Notes: generated by a model not told the origin, from the letters alone. Positions 25,020 through 37,076 are shown, counted from the first letter of the stretch. The stretch is DNA of 64,000 bases from Sodiomyces alkalinus F11 (GCF_003711515.1 NW_021167079.1:6008385-6072384); one strand, 5' to 3'. A program made the numbers and translations.

Positions 25020-26196
25020 GTTCGTTCTGATGGAGTAGATTCTCGGTTCGTATTGAATGGCGATTTAGAGGGTCGTTATCTTTCGCGACGGATGTGGTAT
25101 GCGACGATGAAGGCTTTCTTGGGAGACGCGTTGTGGCGGTATTCCCTAGCTGATCTTTCCTGTTGTACGGAGTAGGTACCTATCGTAGCTATCCGTACCT
25201 GGGACAACTTTAGGTAAGGTACTTAAGTACTCCGTACAGTGTGTGCGTCATTACTGTCAAGAGTGGATTAATTCATATTTTGAATGAATATGCATTAAGA
25301 ACTTAGCACCCCTTTAATACTAAACCCCCTAACTTCATTCTGCTGTTCCCCGATTAACTTGGTCTACCCCCAGTACCAAGCTGATCAAGATAACGAAGAT
25401 ATCGTTGCCTTGTAAGGCAACAATCCTCTGCTATAGAGGTACATAGGCTTGTGATTTTTGGCTATGTGTCTATTGTAGCACTTAGTCGGAAGTGTAAACA
25501 GATAGGTACTGTGAGAAAAGTCACAGTAACAACAGGTGCCCTAAATACCGGGGAGGTACCTTATGAAAAAGGTACAGTCCCGATAAGACTGATTTGTCGA
25601 ATCCAAGCACACGGAACACCGCCCCTTTATCTCACTTGCAAGACGACATCTAGGAGAGAGCCCAAATAGAGGGTTGAGGCTATCTTTTCTACCCAACCTC
25701 TGTATACCTGCCTAGGTATGTACGCAAACAACCAGGTCATTATAATGGTCTGCTACCGAGGTGTGTCTCTGATGAGCCGAGCAGTGCACCGGCAGAGATA
25801 CAGGTGTGCTCGCCCTTTAATCGAGAAGTTAGTCTCACAGATATAGGAGGCTATGTCCCAAGTGTCTCCTCATGATGAATGAGTTGCTTCCGTCCATGTC
25901 CAATAACAACCACAATAAGTGCGCTCATGTGCCTCAGTTGCGCAGTAAAGCTCATCCGTATATGTCTACTGTTGCCCCAACATATTCGCTAGCAACTATG
26001 GTGGTGGATGAGTCAATGAAAACGCCATGCTCCCTGATGCTAAGATGTATCGAAGAAAGCGACACGCCCACCCTTGAACGGATCACATAGTGTCAAAGGC
26101 AAATACTTCAAGGCCCTCAAACCCAAGCCACGGTCAGCTGGTGCAAAGCGTGCGTATGTCTGAACCAATTCGGGTGGGTTTGTCCAGCTCAAACCC
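25020..26196. other. Intergenic region, Snf12 promoter / PDK1 3' side
   Basis: Contains GTACGGAGTAGGTACC near 25175, TAGGTAAGGTACTTAAGTACTCCGTAC at about 25211-25237 and an AT-rich patch near 25260-25340. Short frames have no recognisable homology. Confidence 0.55.
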
Positions 26197-28809
26197 TCAA
26201 AACTGGGCACCAAGACCATTCTTCGACTGTCGCTTGCTGAACCGATTTCGTTTAGGAGTGGCCTCGTCTAAGCCTCCTTGGCCTTTGGTGAGATGGTTTC
26301 TCCCGGACCGTTCAATGACTGCAGCGCCGTAATTATCTGCGTAGGGACCCCGCCCGCCCAAGGTGCTGGCTGGACTGGACACAGCGGACGACATTTCCCC
26401 AAATCCATTGTCGCTACCATACGAGCCCACTCCGGAATGAGACAAGGCCAAGTCCTTCGCTCTCCCTAGCGTTTCGATCCAGTCATCCGCTGAGAAGCTG
26501 CCGGCGTCCGGTGAGGAATACGTGGTCGACTTGAGTTCCTCAAATGTGAAGTGGTATTTATCCTAGGACTGCGATTAGCTTGGGCGAATAGCATACATAG
26601 GACAGGGACAGGCACCACTTACTGTGTCGATACACCAAGACTTTTGGCCTTTGGAGTCTAGATAACTTCTCCACGAGCATGCTGGTGATAGGAGGGAGAG
26701 CTCCTGCTTCGCTCTTTTCTCGACCCCGCCAGCGGGCGCAAAGATGACTCGCCCACTTGATGTTACCAGGACTAGTCTCTGTCTCTTCTTCGTCGTGCTG
26801 CCTCCAAAAAATCGCGAGAGCTTTTTGTGACCCTCGCCATGCTCGCCCCCTTTGCCATGCGGACTATTTGGCAGCGGGCTTGAAGTAACAATCAAGTCTC
26901 CCAGTTTGAGAATCCGCTCGTCGTTATGGGTCAGCACGGGTGACCACTCAATGTCGAGTTGTGTTGGAGGTGGCAGTTCGGCGATGATCCTTGCCGGGCG
27001 TGGGTTTCCGCCTAATCCGCCTGCATTCTGGGAGGACGGGCCCTTCGATGAGTTGGCCGCATCAGCGGCACTGGTACTGTGGCCGCCATTGAGCTGTATT
27101 CGGGTAGGCTCCTGGGGGGCAGGGACATAAGGTCGTAGGCGGGGCGCTTTGCCTCTCCACAAGCTCTTGCCGAAACCCTGTCCGTCAAAGAACTCGTGAT
27201 TCTTGATATGCTCCACGGTGAGTCGGCGCGTCGGGTCAAGCACGAGGCATCGTTCCACAAGGTCTCGGGCAGCCGGGGGGAAACCAGGGGGGAACTCGTA
27301 ATCCAGGTTGACGATTTTCTGGAAGGTCAAATACTCCGTCCCGGCTTTGAACGGTGGACGCCCAGCGAGCAGCTGGTAGATTATGCAACCGAAAGCCCAT
27401 AAGTCGCTCGCTTTGCAAGCGTTTTTGCTAGTCAGAAGTTCCGGGCTCACGTATTCTGCGGTGCCAACAAAGGATGCCGCACGGCTGTTGTCTTCGAAAT
27501 CCGCTTGGCGATCGGGCAGACCTCTGCCAGAGCCATCCTGCTGCGAGTGCGCCTCTCGTGGGTCTTTCAGTAGTTTGGCCGTGCCAAAGTCTGTGATCTT
27601 GACGTGCATGTTGTCATCAAGCAGAACATTTTCAGGTTTCAGGTCGCGGTGGATAACCCCTCTCGAGTGCATGTAGTCGATGGCATCGAGGATCTGTGCA
27701 CCGTAAAATCTGGTGCATTCCACATCAAAGGTGCCAGTCTTCTTAAGCACACCTAGAAGCTCGCCTCCATTGCAAAGGTCAAGCACGTAGTATAGCGAGG
27801 CTTCATCCTGAAATGTGTAATAGAGGCGAACGATCCCGGGATGTTCAGTGAGCCGATTCAGAGTGTCCTTCTCGATGTTGACGTATTTGATCTTCTTCTC
27901 CCTGATGATGTGCCGCTTCTCAAGGACCTTCACTGCATATTCCTTGAGGGTTTGCCGGTCCGTGGCGAAGTACACGGTGCTATACGACCCTTCCCCGAGT
28001 ATTCGGCCGAAATTGAAGTCCCGAACGCCTTTTTTGACGTGCCGGAGAACGGTCTTCCCGGTTGCGTCAACTTCACGCCGTACACCTGTTGCTGCACCTC
28101 TATCTTTCCATTCTTCGCTGGACGAAGGAAGAGGATCCTCTAGGCCATATTGATCTCGGCGTGAAGGGGTAGAAGCACCAGAGGCACCGGCGTAACCGAC
28201 GCCCATTCCTTTGGAGCTCCGCCGGGGTGGCAGGGACCCAGACAAAGGGGGAACGGGTCCTTGACGAGAAGACCGGCTGCCTTCTCGTGAGAGTATTGTG
28301 TCGGGATGCCCAGTGGCGGACCTGGGGTTGCCCCTCGGCGGCATTCCGTATGTGGATGAGCGTGATGCTTCGGTTCTCGGAACAGATTGGTGCATCGATA
28401 CTCGTTCGGTATCGAAAACGACCCCAGATGGAGCAGTGGATTGAGAGAGAGGCGTGGTAGGGGCGACGTGAACCCCTACCCGCTGAAGATCCGGCTGATC
28501 GGTTGTTTGCGATCGGCGGTAGGTGTCGTCGGAGGCGGCGGTAACGTTGGGGTCGAGATGGTTGCGAAGGTCAGCGTCTGAAGCATCTCTGTGTCCATTA
28601 CTGCCTGAGGGAAATGATATCGTCGACGCGAGGCTGGGCTCGGTTGTTAACGGTTTGTGTGTCGCAGACCCGGAGTTCGTTGGGGGGTCAGTAGAGGGCA
28701 GGACTGTCGATGATGACGAAGCTTCCTCCAATTGTGCAGCATCCGAGTCGTCTGGGTTCGCAATACGCAATCCCCCGAGTGCTTTGGACAAACTAAGGTC
28801 CCCGCTCAT
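26197..28809 (-). CDS. PDK1-type AGC kinase with C-terminal PH domain (Pkh/Ksg1)
   Basis: Phosphoinositide-dependent kinase 1 orthologue, the upstream kinase that phosphorylates activation loops of other AGC kinases in sphingolipid, cell-wall and growth control. Exons 28809-26623 and 26562-26197 give 850 residues. Seen: a Ser/Thr-rich N-terminal region (1-260), the glycine loop GEGSYSTV at about 273, catalytic Lys 294, HRDLKPEN at 387, DFG at 407, the PDK1 activation-loop signature SFVGTAEYVSPE with Ser near 446, then a PH domain (about 640-770) split by the single intron, with WCIDT joined to DKYHFTFEELKSTT. A Gly/Asn/Ser-rich tail follows. The longer activation-loop insert before SFVGT is usual for fungal PDK1. 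It is divergent from the 309-residue gene. Confidence 0.93.
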
Positions 28810-30151
28810 GATTTCGGATCAATACTGTAAGGTTGGGAGAAGATTTGAAACCTTTGGGGCTTGGGAGGAGAAAGAAACCACTCGGCTGGATGAAAATGAG
28901 CCACGGGGGAACTGGATTGAGAGCTAAGCATTGGACCGGATTGCCGTTGTCGTTGTCGCCAGGATAACTCGCTTGCCTCCAAGTCCGTAGGCAGGCAGAA
29001 ATCCCGAGGCGGCTCGCAGTTTCGTACCCAGAGTTGGATTTTAGATCGAGGTCGCGTTTATTGCAAGTTGAAACCCCAAACAAGCTGCTTGAAGCCCAGC
29101 TTGTTGATGAAAACTGGCCGGCCTCACTATCACAACCGGGAGGAGTGGCAGTAGGCTCATTCGTATCCGTAACCTTGGCTCGCTGCGAGGTACGTACTAC
29201 ACCCCGTTAATTATGGGGCCATTATCATCCGTGCTTTGCTTTTTACTGCGTATCTTGGAATACCTATCTATCCGAATCAGATATCCCGCCAGCAATCAAT
29301 CATATGTCTCTTGAGCCGTGTAAGGGAAGTACCTTAGTAGGTACGTATCCGTACAGTTGCCCGGCGCTTGGCCAGTTCTGGTTTAGTGCTAAGGTACTCC
29401 TAATATACGGATACCCATAGTCGATATGGATACGCGAAAACGCGTCCAGGTATCCGGGGATACTCCGTGCGTACGGAGTACTCCGTCCATACTCCGCACT
29501 CAGTAAAGTGCAACAGTCCCACTCTATGTAAATGCACATCAGAGGCAGAGGCTGGGGTCAATTGTGGATCCCAAGGCCCGATTTTCGTCCGGGAGACCAG
29601 ATAAGATGCAGCACATTAATAGGTATCGATCCCCGTCCTCTCTGAGAACCTCTCACTTACTCTCCTCCCAATCCTTCCACCAAGACTACTAGGATTCAAC
29701 CCGTGCCTCCATCCCACGGGGTTTGATATCCTTTCAATCCAATCCTTCACTTTCCCTTCTGTTTCTCCCCTTCTCACTTGGAGTGTCACCTCCCTCTTTC
29801 TGCTTTCCTCTTACACCGGGCTCTTGACTACCTGCCCTTCCTCCGACTGACTATCAGCACCTAGCTGGCCGGTACTCTCGCGACAACACAGCAATCCAAG
29901 TCTGCGTTCCAATTCCACCGCGACTCCTCTATCAGCCAACAACACATTGCTAGACACGCCGCATTCGATAAACGTACAATTGGTTGAATTGTCACCATCG
30001 AACCCACGGCATTGAACACACCTGACCAGAGGCGACTTGGAACTGACAGCTTGAGCTTGTGCTAGAATACTCAGCTTGATCTTCCTTGGTTCATACACTT
30101 GTTCCCTAGTTTGTTTGACATACTCACTCCACAGGTTTCTAGTCCATCGAC
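28810..30151. other. Divergent intergenic region, PDK1 / 309-residue protein
   Basis: Shared promoter space. Around 29340-29510 there is a cluster of TACGGA/TCCGTA motifs, including GCGTACGGAGTACTCCGT near 29470. The stretch 29640-30151 is pyrimidine-rich and resembles a long 5' leader of the downstream gene, possibly with a leader intron ending CTCCACAG near 30135. Confidence 0.55.
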
Positions 30152-31081
30152 ATGGCACCTCTCGCTTGTTCATTCCGCTTCAACTCGCCAGTTCTCGCTA
30201 TGTCGCCAGAAGCAATTCATCCATCGTCTTTCGGAATGTCGTCCTACGAACACTCGGCCATGCTGCCGAACACCATCATCACATCGACATCGACCAAACC
30301 ATTTCCTCAACCTTGCTCGCTCTCAGCTCTCCGTCCCAACCCCCACCAAACAGTTTCTCGTAAACGCTCCCGCGACGAAGCCGGTTCCAACTTGAGCAGC
30401 GATTACCAGGGCATGTCGCGCAACCCAACTCATCGTGAACTCCAGGAAGACGCCAGATACGGCGAGGGCATGTCCCGTTTCAAGAGGAACAGAGGGTATA
30501 TCGCGGACGCCAACAATCAGTCCAGTGGTTGGCTGGGCCACATCACGCATTACAATACCCAAAGATCGGTTCTCGCCAACCGCTCAGAGACGCCATTCAT
30601 CCGCAGTACCAAGAGAGCAACGCCCACAGGACCTTCATCATCCACTACCCACACGGCCCCTGCACCAGGAAGCTTGGGCGGCAACATGCAACCGGTGGTC
30701 GATGACTTCACTCTACATCTCGGCATCGGCTGGCGAAAGCTCAGCGAGGACGAGCACATCCAAGCAGCGGCTCGTGGGTGGTCTCGCTACATTGAAAACC
30801 ATTACCCTCTGTCATCAGCGGCCATTCTTCTCGAGAGCAGGGGTTTGCAGGCTTACCTTGTCGAGTCGGCCGAAGGCTTCTTCCTCTTTTCTGAAGACCT
30901 ACGGCAGGGCCGGTTAGTCAGTGTCAGGGCGGACGTGGCTCTCCAGAACCTGAAGTGCTCCCCGCCCGTCTTTGAGGGCCAGGACACGCTCTTTGCCACC
31001 GATGCTCCAGAAATCGGAACGGCTGAAGCGCAAGGCTTTCGGCACGGATATCACCACGGTATGGCCATGGAGATGAGCTGA
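30152..31081 (+). CDS. Conserved-looking protein of unknown function, 309 aa
   Basis: Single open frame of 309 residues; I do not recognise the family. Residues 1-190 are low-complexity, rich in Ser/Thr/Pro with a basic patch (SRKRSRDEAG at about 70) that could be a nuclear signal. The C-terminal third looks folded: DDFTLHLGIGWRKLSEDEH, then ARGWSRYIENHYPLSSAAILL, LQAYLVESAEGFFLFSEDL and ending in HGYHHGMAMEMS. The long pyrimidine-rich leader before the ATG and the absence of a competing frame support a real gene. Other frames in the same span are shadows. Function not inferred. Confidence 0.75.
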   Translation: MAPLACSFRFNSPVLAMSPEAIHPSSFGMSSYEHSAMLPNTIITSTSTKPFPQPCSLSALRPNPHQTVSRKRSRDEAGSNLSSDYQGMSRNPTHRELQEDARYGEGMSRFKRNRGYIADANNQSSGWLGHITHYNTQRSVLANRSETPFIRSTKRATPTGPSSSTTHTAPAPGSLGGNMQPVVDDFTLHLGIGWRKLSEDEHIQAAARGWSRYIENHYPLSSAAILLESRGLQAYLVESAEGFFLFSEDLRQGRLVSVRADVALQNLKCSPPVFEGQDTLFATDAPEIGTAEAQGFRHGYHHGMAMEMS

Positions 31082-32338
31082 GAGAGGCACCGAATCACTT
31101 TACATTGCTGCATCATCCATCCAACATGTCTACCCTGCAACCTGGGCATAAACACTACGCCCATCATGTAATATACTATATCGCGGAATCATTGTACGAG
31201 GTGGTCACCAACTTATTAGGTTTCTCATATTTACGCTCGCGCAACCGCACAACCACAAAATACACACAGTTTGATTAGAACTGCAGCTTCTTCATTTATG
31301 TCGTGATTTGGCCATCCCACTTTCCGGACGAGAGGGTCTTGACATGCTGTTTCACAATCCTTTCGGCAAGAAATAAACTTGTGGTGATAGGACCATGATT
31401 GCGAGTGACAGGGACAGCTGGGAAGTGGATGGCTGTGGGGAAGACGGACTGGTTTTCATTGGCACTTGAACTTTTATCCGCGAAATTCGAAGTGATATGT
31501 ACAGACTGGTACGGATCCCTTACCTGAGACTGTAGAGGTACGTACCTCGTAGGAGATCGTAGGGCGGGACGATACATTCTGTAGGCAAATTGGGATGTAT
31601 AGAAACTTAGAGGCACTTTGTCCTATCTACCTACCTTAAGGTACCTTACCGTACTTCAAGTACCTTGACCTCCGAAGGTAGTGATACTGGCGCGCCGTAG
31701 ACTTTTAGTGTTGGGTCCTAAAAGGTAAGGTAGGTAATTACATATTATTAAGTGGTGCATACCTTACATTATTACCTTATAAGGTAGTAATTACGAGTGC
31801 GCAAGTTGGCGACGATCGACGCTTTTGGGGTGACAATGGACTTCCCCGTACCTCTTGGCCAATCGTGTTATGCGGAATGATTGGCACATGAAAACCTGCG
31901 AGGGACAGGCAGGCAGACACCAACGAACCAAGGCAGGCCGCATACAGTGGCATATTCTCACTCCGCACTGTCTACATCGGTAGGTCATTAGCAACTCTCG
32001 TACGGAGTACTAGGAACAGCAACCCCGCCATGGAACGATTCCGTTTCGCCATCGGTCGCCGTCCTGCGTTCCTCTAACCCATTAAACAGGAACATAAAGG
32101 TAGCTGTGGGCGATTTTCCTCTTCCGTAGTAGGCCTTAAGAGGCTTCCGACTAGCCGACTCATAACAGGGCCAGAGTCTACACGTGTAAACCGAGCGTCC
32201 ATCAATCTTAGGTTTGCGTCACAAACCATCGATCGTCCTGACTCGGGATCCCGAGAGCCTCACCTCTCGTGCTGCATCAGACTGATTCAGGCCCTCCTAC
32301 CCCTTCGTACACCTCTGAATGTTCGCCGCGCCTTCTTC
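31082..32338. other. Intergenic region with clustered GGTACCTTAC motifs
   Basis: Dense copies of the dispersed motif at 31626-31665 (CTACCTTAAGGTACCTTACC) and 31720-31792, and a CGTACGGAGTAC near 32000. No supportable gene. The last few hundred bases are probably promoter of the BTB gene. Confidence 0.55.
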
Positions 32339-33949
32339 ATGGTCTCTCAGCCCGATACTTCGACCTCGCTTACGCGCCGGGGACCCTCCTCGGTTATCTC
32401 AAGAGCGTCTCTCTCCCGATCGAAACGGTACAATCGTTCGCACGTCGGCAGCACCAACCAGGCCTCCCAGAACGAGTTCCCCTTCTTTTGTCACTCGGGC
32501 GACGTAGAGATCGTTGTCAAGGCTGCCAACCACGAGAACCGATACTTGCTGCACCGACATATCCTCACGCGATGCTCCGGTTTCTTTGAGGCCAGCACCA
32601 GCCAAGAATGGTCACGCGCATTGCCGCTCCCCGAGGCGGCCTCGTCTGCCGTCCAGCAGCAGCAGTCGTCTCTCAGTGGTTACGGCACAGAATCCGTCGT
32701 GTCGCATTCCACTTCTTCGTCCCCGCCTCGCCAGAGATGGCGCTACGAGCTCGATCCAGGGGCGGGCGCGGGAGATATCCCAATGCTTGTGCAGAGGTCC
32801 TATCCGTCAAATCAACGGGAACTGGCTGATGCGACGCCTTCCCTGTTCGGCCAGGGCGGACATATGAACCACATTACTGCATCCATGCCCGGATCGATTC
32901 CCAGACTCCCAGACCACTCTCGTTCTTCGTCCGTTACTTCCAGCCGCGGCTTCTTTCGGTCGGCAGTCAATCTCAACCTTGTCCCTAACGCTCCTCCCAC
33001 GAACCCTCCCCGTTCCCAGGCCGACATCGATCTGCTCCGAGACTACGACAACCTATTCCGCATATTCTATAATTACCCTCCCATTCTGGATGGAATTAAT
33101 ATTGCCGACGCGTACGTCCAGTGCAAGTCCCTACTCGCCCTGTCCGACCAATACGACGCGCTGGCCGTTGTCGGGCCTAGGGTCGACCACCACTTGCTGC
33201 AGTTCCAGTCGAGGCTCTGGAGACAGATCGCGAAATATCCAATATCCTACTTGCGCCTCGGTTATCTGGCGCGCAGCAAGGTCATATTCCAAGAGGCGCT
33301 CATCCACGTCGTGGGCCAGTGGCCTTCGGGGGAGCGCAGCCTTCGCGCCGCCCTCCCGGATGTCGTCCTCGACATCATAGAAGACAAGGTGGACGAGCTG
33401 GAAGAAATAGCCAGTCGCGTCGAGGGTCGCCTTTTCCGCCTCGGCTTGACTACATCTCGCGGCGAGCGCGTTACCCCAGCCACATCCTATCTCGACTGGC
33501 TGGCTCTCAGTCTCTTCCGTCAGTGGCTAGCCGACAACATAAGCCCCCCCGTCGTCGACCACCGATCTCGAGACCGAGACCGAGACCGAGACTCTCGCAA
33601 CCGACAGCACCCAGGTGCTCAGGTGCAGGCTCCACTGCCGCCTGCCAGCCCGACCCTAGCGGACATAGGCAGGGCATATCGCATCTTGGGGGTCTCGCCC
33701 CCGTCCGCCTATTTGGGCCATGACGAATGCAAGCGCTTCCTCAAACTGACGCCCGAGCTATACAGCAGGGAGAACCTGCGTCGCTTCGAGAAGCGCATTG
33801 ACGAGCTGAAAGCCATGGCGAGAGATATTGTGCGGCCCTTGATGGGCAGCGGCCTCGCGCTGGACATGGACGCGAAAATGGCGGATGCCGTCGGATATCT
33901 GACCTGCACCACTGTTGGGGATCAGGGCCTGCCTTGGCACCTGGAGTGA
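32339..33949 (+). CDS. BTB/POZ-domain protein
   Basis: Intronless, 536 residues. A BTB fold begins near residue 45 (DVEIVVKAANHENRYLLHRH then ILTRCSGFFEASTSQEWS), which is the usual A1-helix/strand pattern of fungal BTB proteins that mediate dimerisation or act as Cullin-3 adaptors. The domain is interrupted by a Ser/Gln-rich insert and resumes with LLRDYDNLFRIFYNYPPI and ADAYVQCKSLLALSDQYDAL. The C-terminal half is helical (EALIHVVGQWPSGERSL, IIEDKVDELEEIASRVEGRL) with a low-complexity RDRDRDRD tract from a CGAGAC repeat near 33568. No BACK or Kelch repeats were recognised. Partner unknown. Confidence 0.82.
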   Translation: MVSQPDTSTSLTRRGPSSVISRASLSRSKRYNRSHVGSTNQASQNEFPFFCHSGDVEIVVKAANHENRYLLHRHILTRCSGFFEASTSQEWSRALPLPEAASSAVQQQQSSLSGYGTESVVSHSTSSSPPRQRWRYELDPGAGAGDIPMLVQRSYPSNQRELADATPSLFGQGGHMNHITASMPGSIPRLPDHSRSSSVTSSRGFFRSAVNLNLVPNAPPTNPPRSQADIDLLRDYDNLFRIFYNYPPILDGINIADAYVQCKSLLALSDQYDALAVVGPRVDHHLLQFQSRLWRQIAKYPISYLRLGYLARSKVIFQEALIHVVGQWPSGERSLRAALPDVVLDIIEDKVDELEEIASRVEGRLFRLGLTTSRGERVTPATSYLDWLALSLFRQWLADNISPPVVDHRSRDRDRDRDSRNRQHPGAQVQAPLPPASPTLADIGRAYRILGVSPPSAYLGHDECKRFLKLTPELYSRENLRRFEKRIDELKAMARDIVRPLMGSGLALDMDAKMADAVGYLTCTTVGDQGLPWHLE

Positions 33950-34391
33950 CAGAAGCAGATGAGGATATTGTTTCAGGCGTTTTATAAGGATATGTGGGTA
34001 TTTGACGGCGACCTACGTTTTGATATTGAGCCATGGAACGAGTTGATTGGATACCCGGTGGATAATTTGGTTTGGTCTTTTTATGCATCTTTCCCGCTCG
34101 TGCTGGGACGTGAGCTTATGAGAAGGGGTGGAATTATAGGATCTATATGTTTTGACTCAACTCCGTGACACGGAGTGGCGTATAGCAGTGTATAACTGTG
34201 GCTGGACATGTCCTATAACTTAAGTCTGTATATATAGGAATACCAGGAATCATAACTTTGCCATATCCTTTGCTATACCAACGGAGTAATTACTTTTCGC
34301 CCGACCAAGGGACATAATAAACACAAATGGTGGTATCTTGAACGATAATTATTAGTAGGCCCGTAGGCCAAGATATCGAAGTTTGTCGACA
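33950..34391. other. Convergent intergenic region, BTB / GEN1
   Basis: 3' flanks of two convergent genes. Nothing else recognised. Confidence 0.6.
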
Positions 34392-37076
34392 TTAATCATC
34401 TCCTGTGAGGTCAATAACAGAGACAGCACTTTGTCTCCATGCTCTTCGATGTGTACGTACTCGTCCTATATCTCGCCGCCCATCGCCAGCCGTTATAAGT
34501 GCCTCTGCCTCCTCCTGTTCCACTTCCATTTCATCGAAGAACCCCTCGTCATTTATGCAAGGAACCAGTAGTCGAACTCCCGAATGAACGGGGGCGGGAA
34601 TATGGGGTTGTACCACCGCCGTGCCTGTCGACCCTGTTGCCAGCTTCGAGGAAGAGATGCGATTCATGTTTGATTCAGGAGGTGAAGACGATATCTCCAA
34701 TCTCTCCAGTAATTGATCCAAGGTGGCCGTCGCGGCTGAAACCTCGTTCTTGCCCGAGACCGGCTGTCTCCTTGAACCCGATATAGATGTGCCTGTGGCC
34801 CGCGTGCCATTAGGTAGGTGCGACATGAAGGATGTTATGGAAGTCTGCGTCGTGCGACTCTCCAGAATGGTGAGTGGGCGCTTCGGATTATGTGCAAGTC
34901 GTCCATCCGTCGTCCCTTTCACCGCCGATGCGTGCTTTTGGCGTCCGCTCAACTCCGCTTCCCTGACCTTGCGGTCTGCCATAGACTTGCTACTACTTTG
35001 GGCCTGCGAGCTCTTGCCCAGGAGAAGAGAAGACAAAGGCGGCAGAGTCTCTGGGCTAGAAGATATGAGAATGGCCTCGAAAGGTCGGGGAGACGTGTTG
35101 TTCCTAGGCGGAGGTTGTGAGCCAATGATCGCCCGAGATCCAGACCGCTGCGTCGGATCCTCTGCGCCCTCTATGCTTGTAGGTATGGGTTTACTTGGCT
35201 TACTCAAAGGTCGCGCGGTCTGGTGTAAATGTCGTGAACTCGAAGGCGGCGAGTTGGGGGCGAAATGAGCTGGTCCCCCAGTTGCTATCCAGGGAGATGT
35301 GAGAGATTGCGGACGGTGGTCGTTCCGGGAGAGGCAGTTCCTAGTTGTTTGGCCCACTGGTACTCTTTCTTGCACTACCCAGTCGTCGAGGGCACCAGGT
35401 TTGTTAAAATCTGCCCCTGAGTCGGTCGGCTTCAGTCCCTTGCGGCCGCTGGATTTAGTGGGTTTCTTCGGTGCCTTCGTTGCTCCCTGCTTCTTAATTT
35501 TCTGCTTCTCCTCCCAGTCCTCCACGTAAGATGGGGCACCCAGCTTCACAAAGACTTCCGGCACCCATAAAGATTGCGACGACGCTGGGTCGAATGTGGC
35601 CTTCGAATTGGCCGGTTCGGGGTTGGAAAATCCGTCGGGGCCGCCCTGTGATGCTTCATACTCGTCGTCGCTATTTAGGGCAAGGCCTTGGCGGCCGTTT
35701 GATATTTCTTCCACCATTTCCCCGGATAGGTCCAGAGGGACGATGTCGAGTGGTATATACGAGACGCGGAGCTCTGGTGTTCCGTCGGTGCTGAAGTGAC
35801 GTCTTCTACCGGATATGCCTTTAATCAGAGAAGTCCGACCTAGCTCAGGCGCCCCCGTTCTCTCGCTCGAATCTTCCAGGTTCCGCTGAGAGGAGAGTCC
35901 TTGAACCAGCAAACCCGGAGACAATACGCGGATGAGTTTGATGGCGCCGATACGATAGGTCCAATCGAAAGTCTCGGCAACAAATTCTCTGAGGGCTATT
36001 GCGTCCACCGCGGTGTTCCAGGCAAGGCTCCTCTTCAGACTCTCGATGGTGTCTCGGTTCGAGACGACCGGATGTGTATAGTATCTCAGGATCTTCATAT
36101 CAGGAAAGTCACCCGGTATGTTCAGACTCTTGTGTCTTGTGCGGAAAAATCCACTCTCGTTGGTGAAGAGTTCGCGTTCCAGCGATGCTTTCCACGCCGC
36201 CAAGCTGTCCTTGTCCGCCGCCTTGATACGGCATAGAGACTTCCCAAAGCCAGCTTTGGCAACCTCGCACGCGAGCTTCACTCCGCAGCGGGGCACACCC
36301 TCGGGGATGTAGTCGCCACCGCTCATTAAGGCGACAATTATCATGCCCTCTCGACCTAGCCCCGATGTGAGCATGGTCGACTGGTCGACGTCATACATGG
36401 TGACGTGGGTGGGGGTTTTCCCGCCTCGTGGGCCTTCTGCGCTCCAGTTGCGCAGGGTCCGGGTGCAGCCGAACATGATGGTATCAACGTCTTCGCTCAG
36501 GACAGCGTCGACAATGCCCTCCCGTTGCAGGAGGGCACATTCGGCCTCCGCCTCGCCGGGTGCTTGGTGGATAGGGAACCCGAAAATACGGATCAAACGT
36601 TTAGCCATGGCGGTGGACACGCAGTCGCCGCCGCGACCGGAGCGCTTATTGCGCTTGAACTCTGGCTTGTACGGGCCATCGAAAACAAAGATGGGCTGCA
36701 CGGATAAGCCGAGAAGACGGACGAGACGATAGAACAAGGTTCGGATGGCGGGATTGGTACCACCTGAGCCACATTGGGTCAGTAACTGGTTAGAGGAGAG
36801 AGAGAGAGAGAGAGAATACCAGCGAGAGGATAATTGGACTTCACCTTTTGCGGCTCGTGCCTGAAACTGCCAAATAGCAACGTCGATCGCAAGACGCAGG
36901 GGCCGGCCAGAAGTCTCAAGCTTCTCTGCTGCCAACTTGGCGAGGGAGATTCTCTGACCGGGGCCAAGCTCCCGGTAGATGCTGTGATCCAAGGAGTGAG
37001 CAAAACTCATCTCCCAATGCCAGGCCAATGAAGTGAAGGACAATGAGGGACAATGAGCCTACCCTTTGATCCCCAT
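34392..37076 (-). CDS. gen1: Holliday-junction resolvase GEN1/Yen1-like (XPG family)
   Basis: Structure-specific nuclease that resolves Holliday junctions. Exons 37076-37063, 36981-36845 and 36763-34392 give 840 residues. Seen: MGIKGIYRELGPGQR formed across a 14-base first exon; XPG-N metal ligands at D38 (RLAIDVAIWQFQ) and D79 (VFDG); XPG-I ligands E121 and E123 (APGEAEAE) and D142 and D144 (SEDVDTIMFG); helix-hairpin-helix MSGGDYIPEGVPRCG with D201. All catalytic acids are present. A chromodomain-like block RVSYIPLDIVPLDL ... LWVPEVFVKLGAP follows, then a long disordered tail. Intron 2 (36764-36844) is 81 bases, has no stop in frame and holds a GA microsatellite, so its retention would add 27 residues. 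Confidence 0.92.
36796..36814. repeat. (GA)n microsatellite inside intron 2 of GEN1
   Basis: About nine AG/GA units lying in the polypyrimidine side of the intron when read on the minus strand. Confidence 0.85.
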
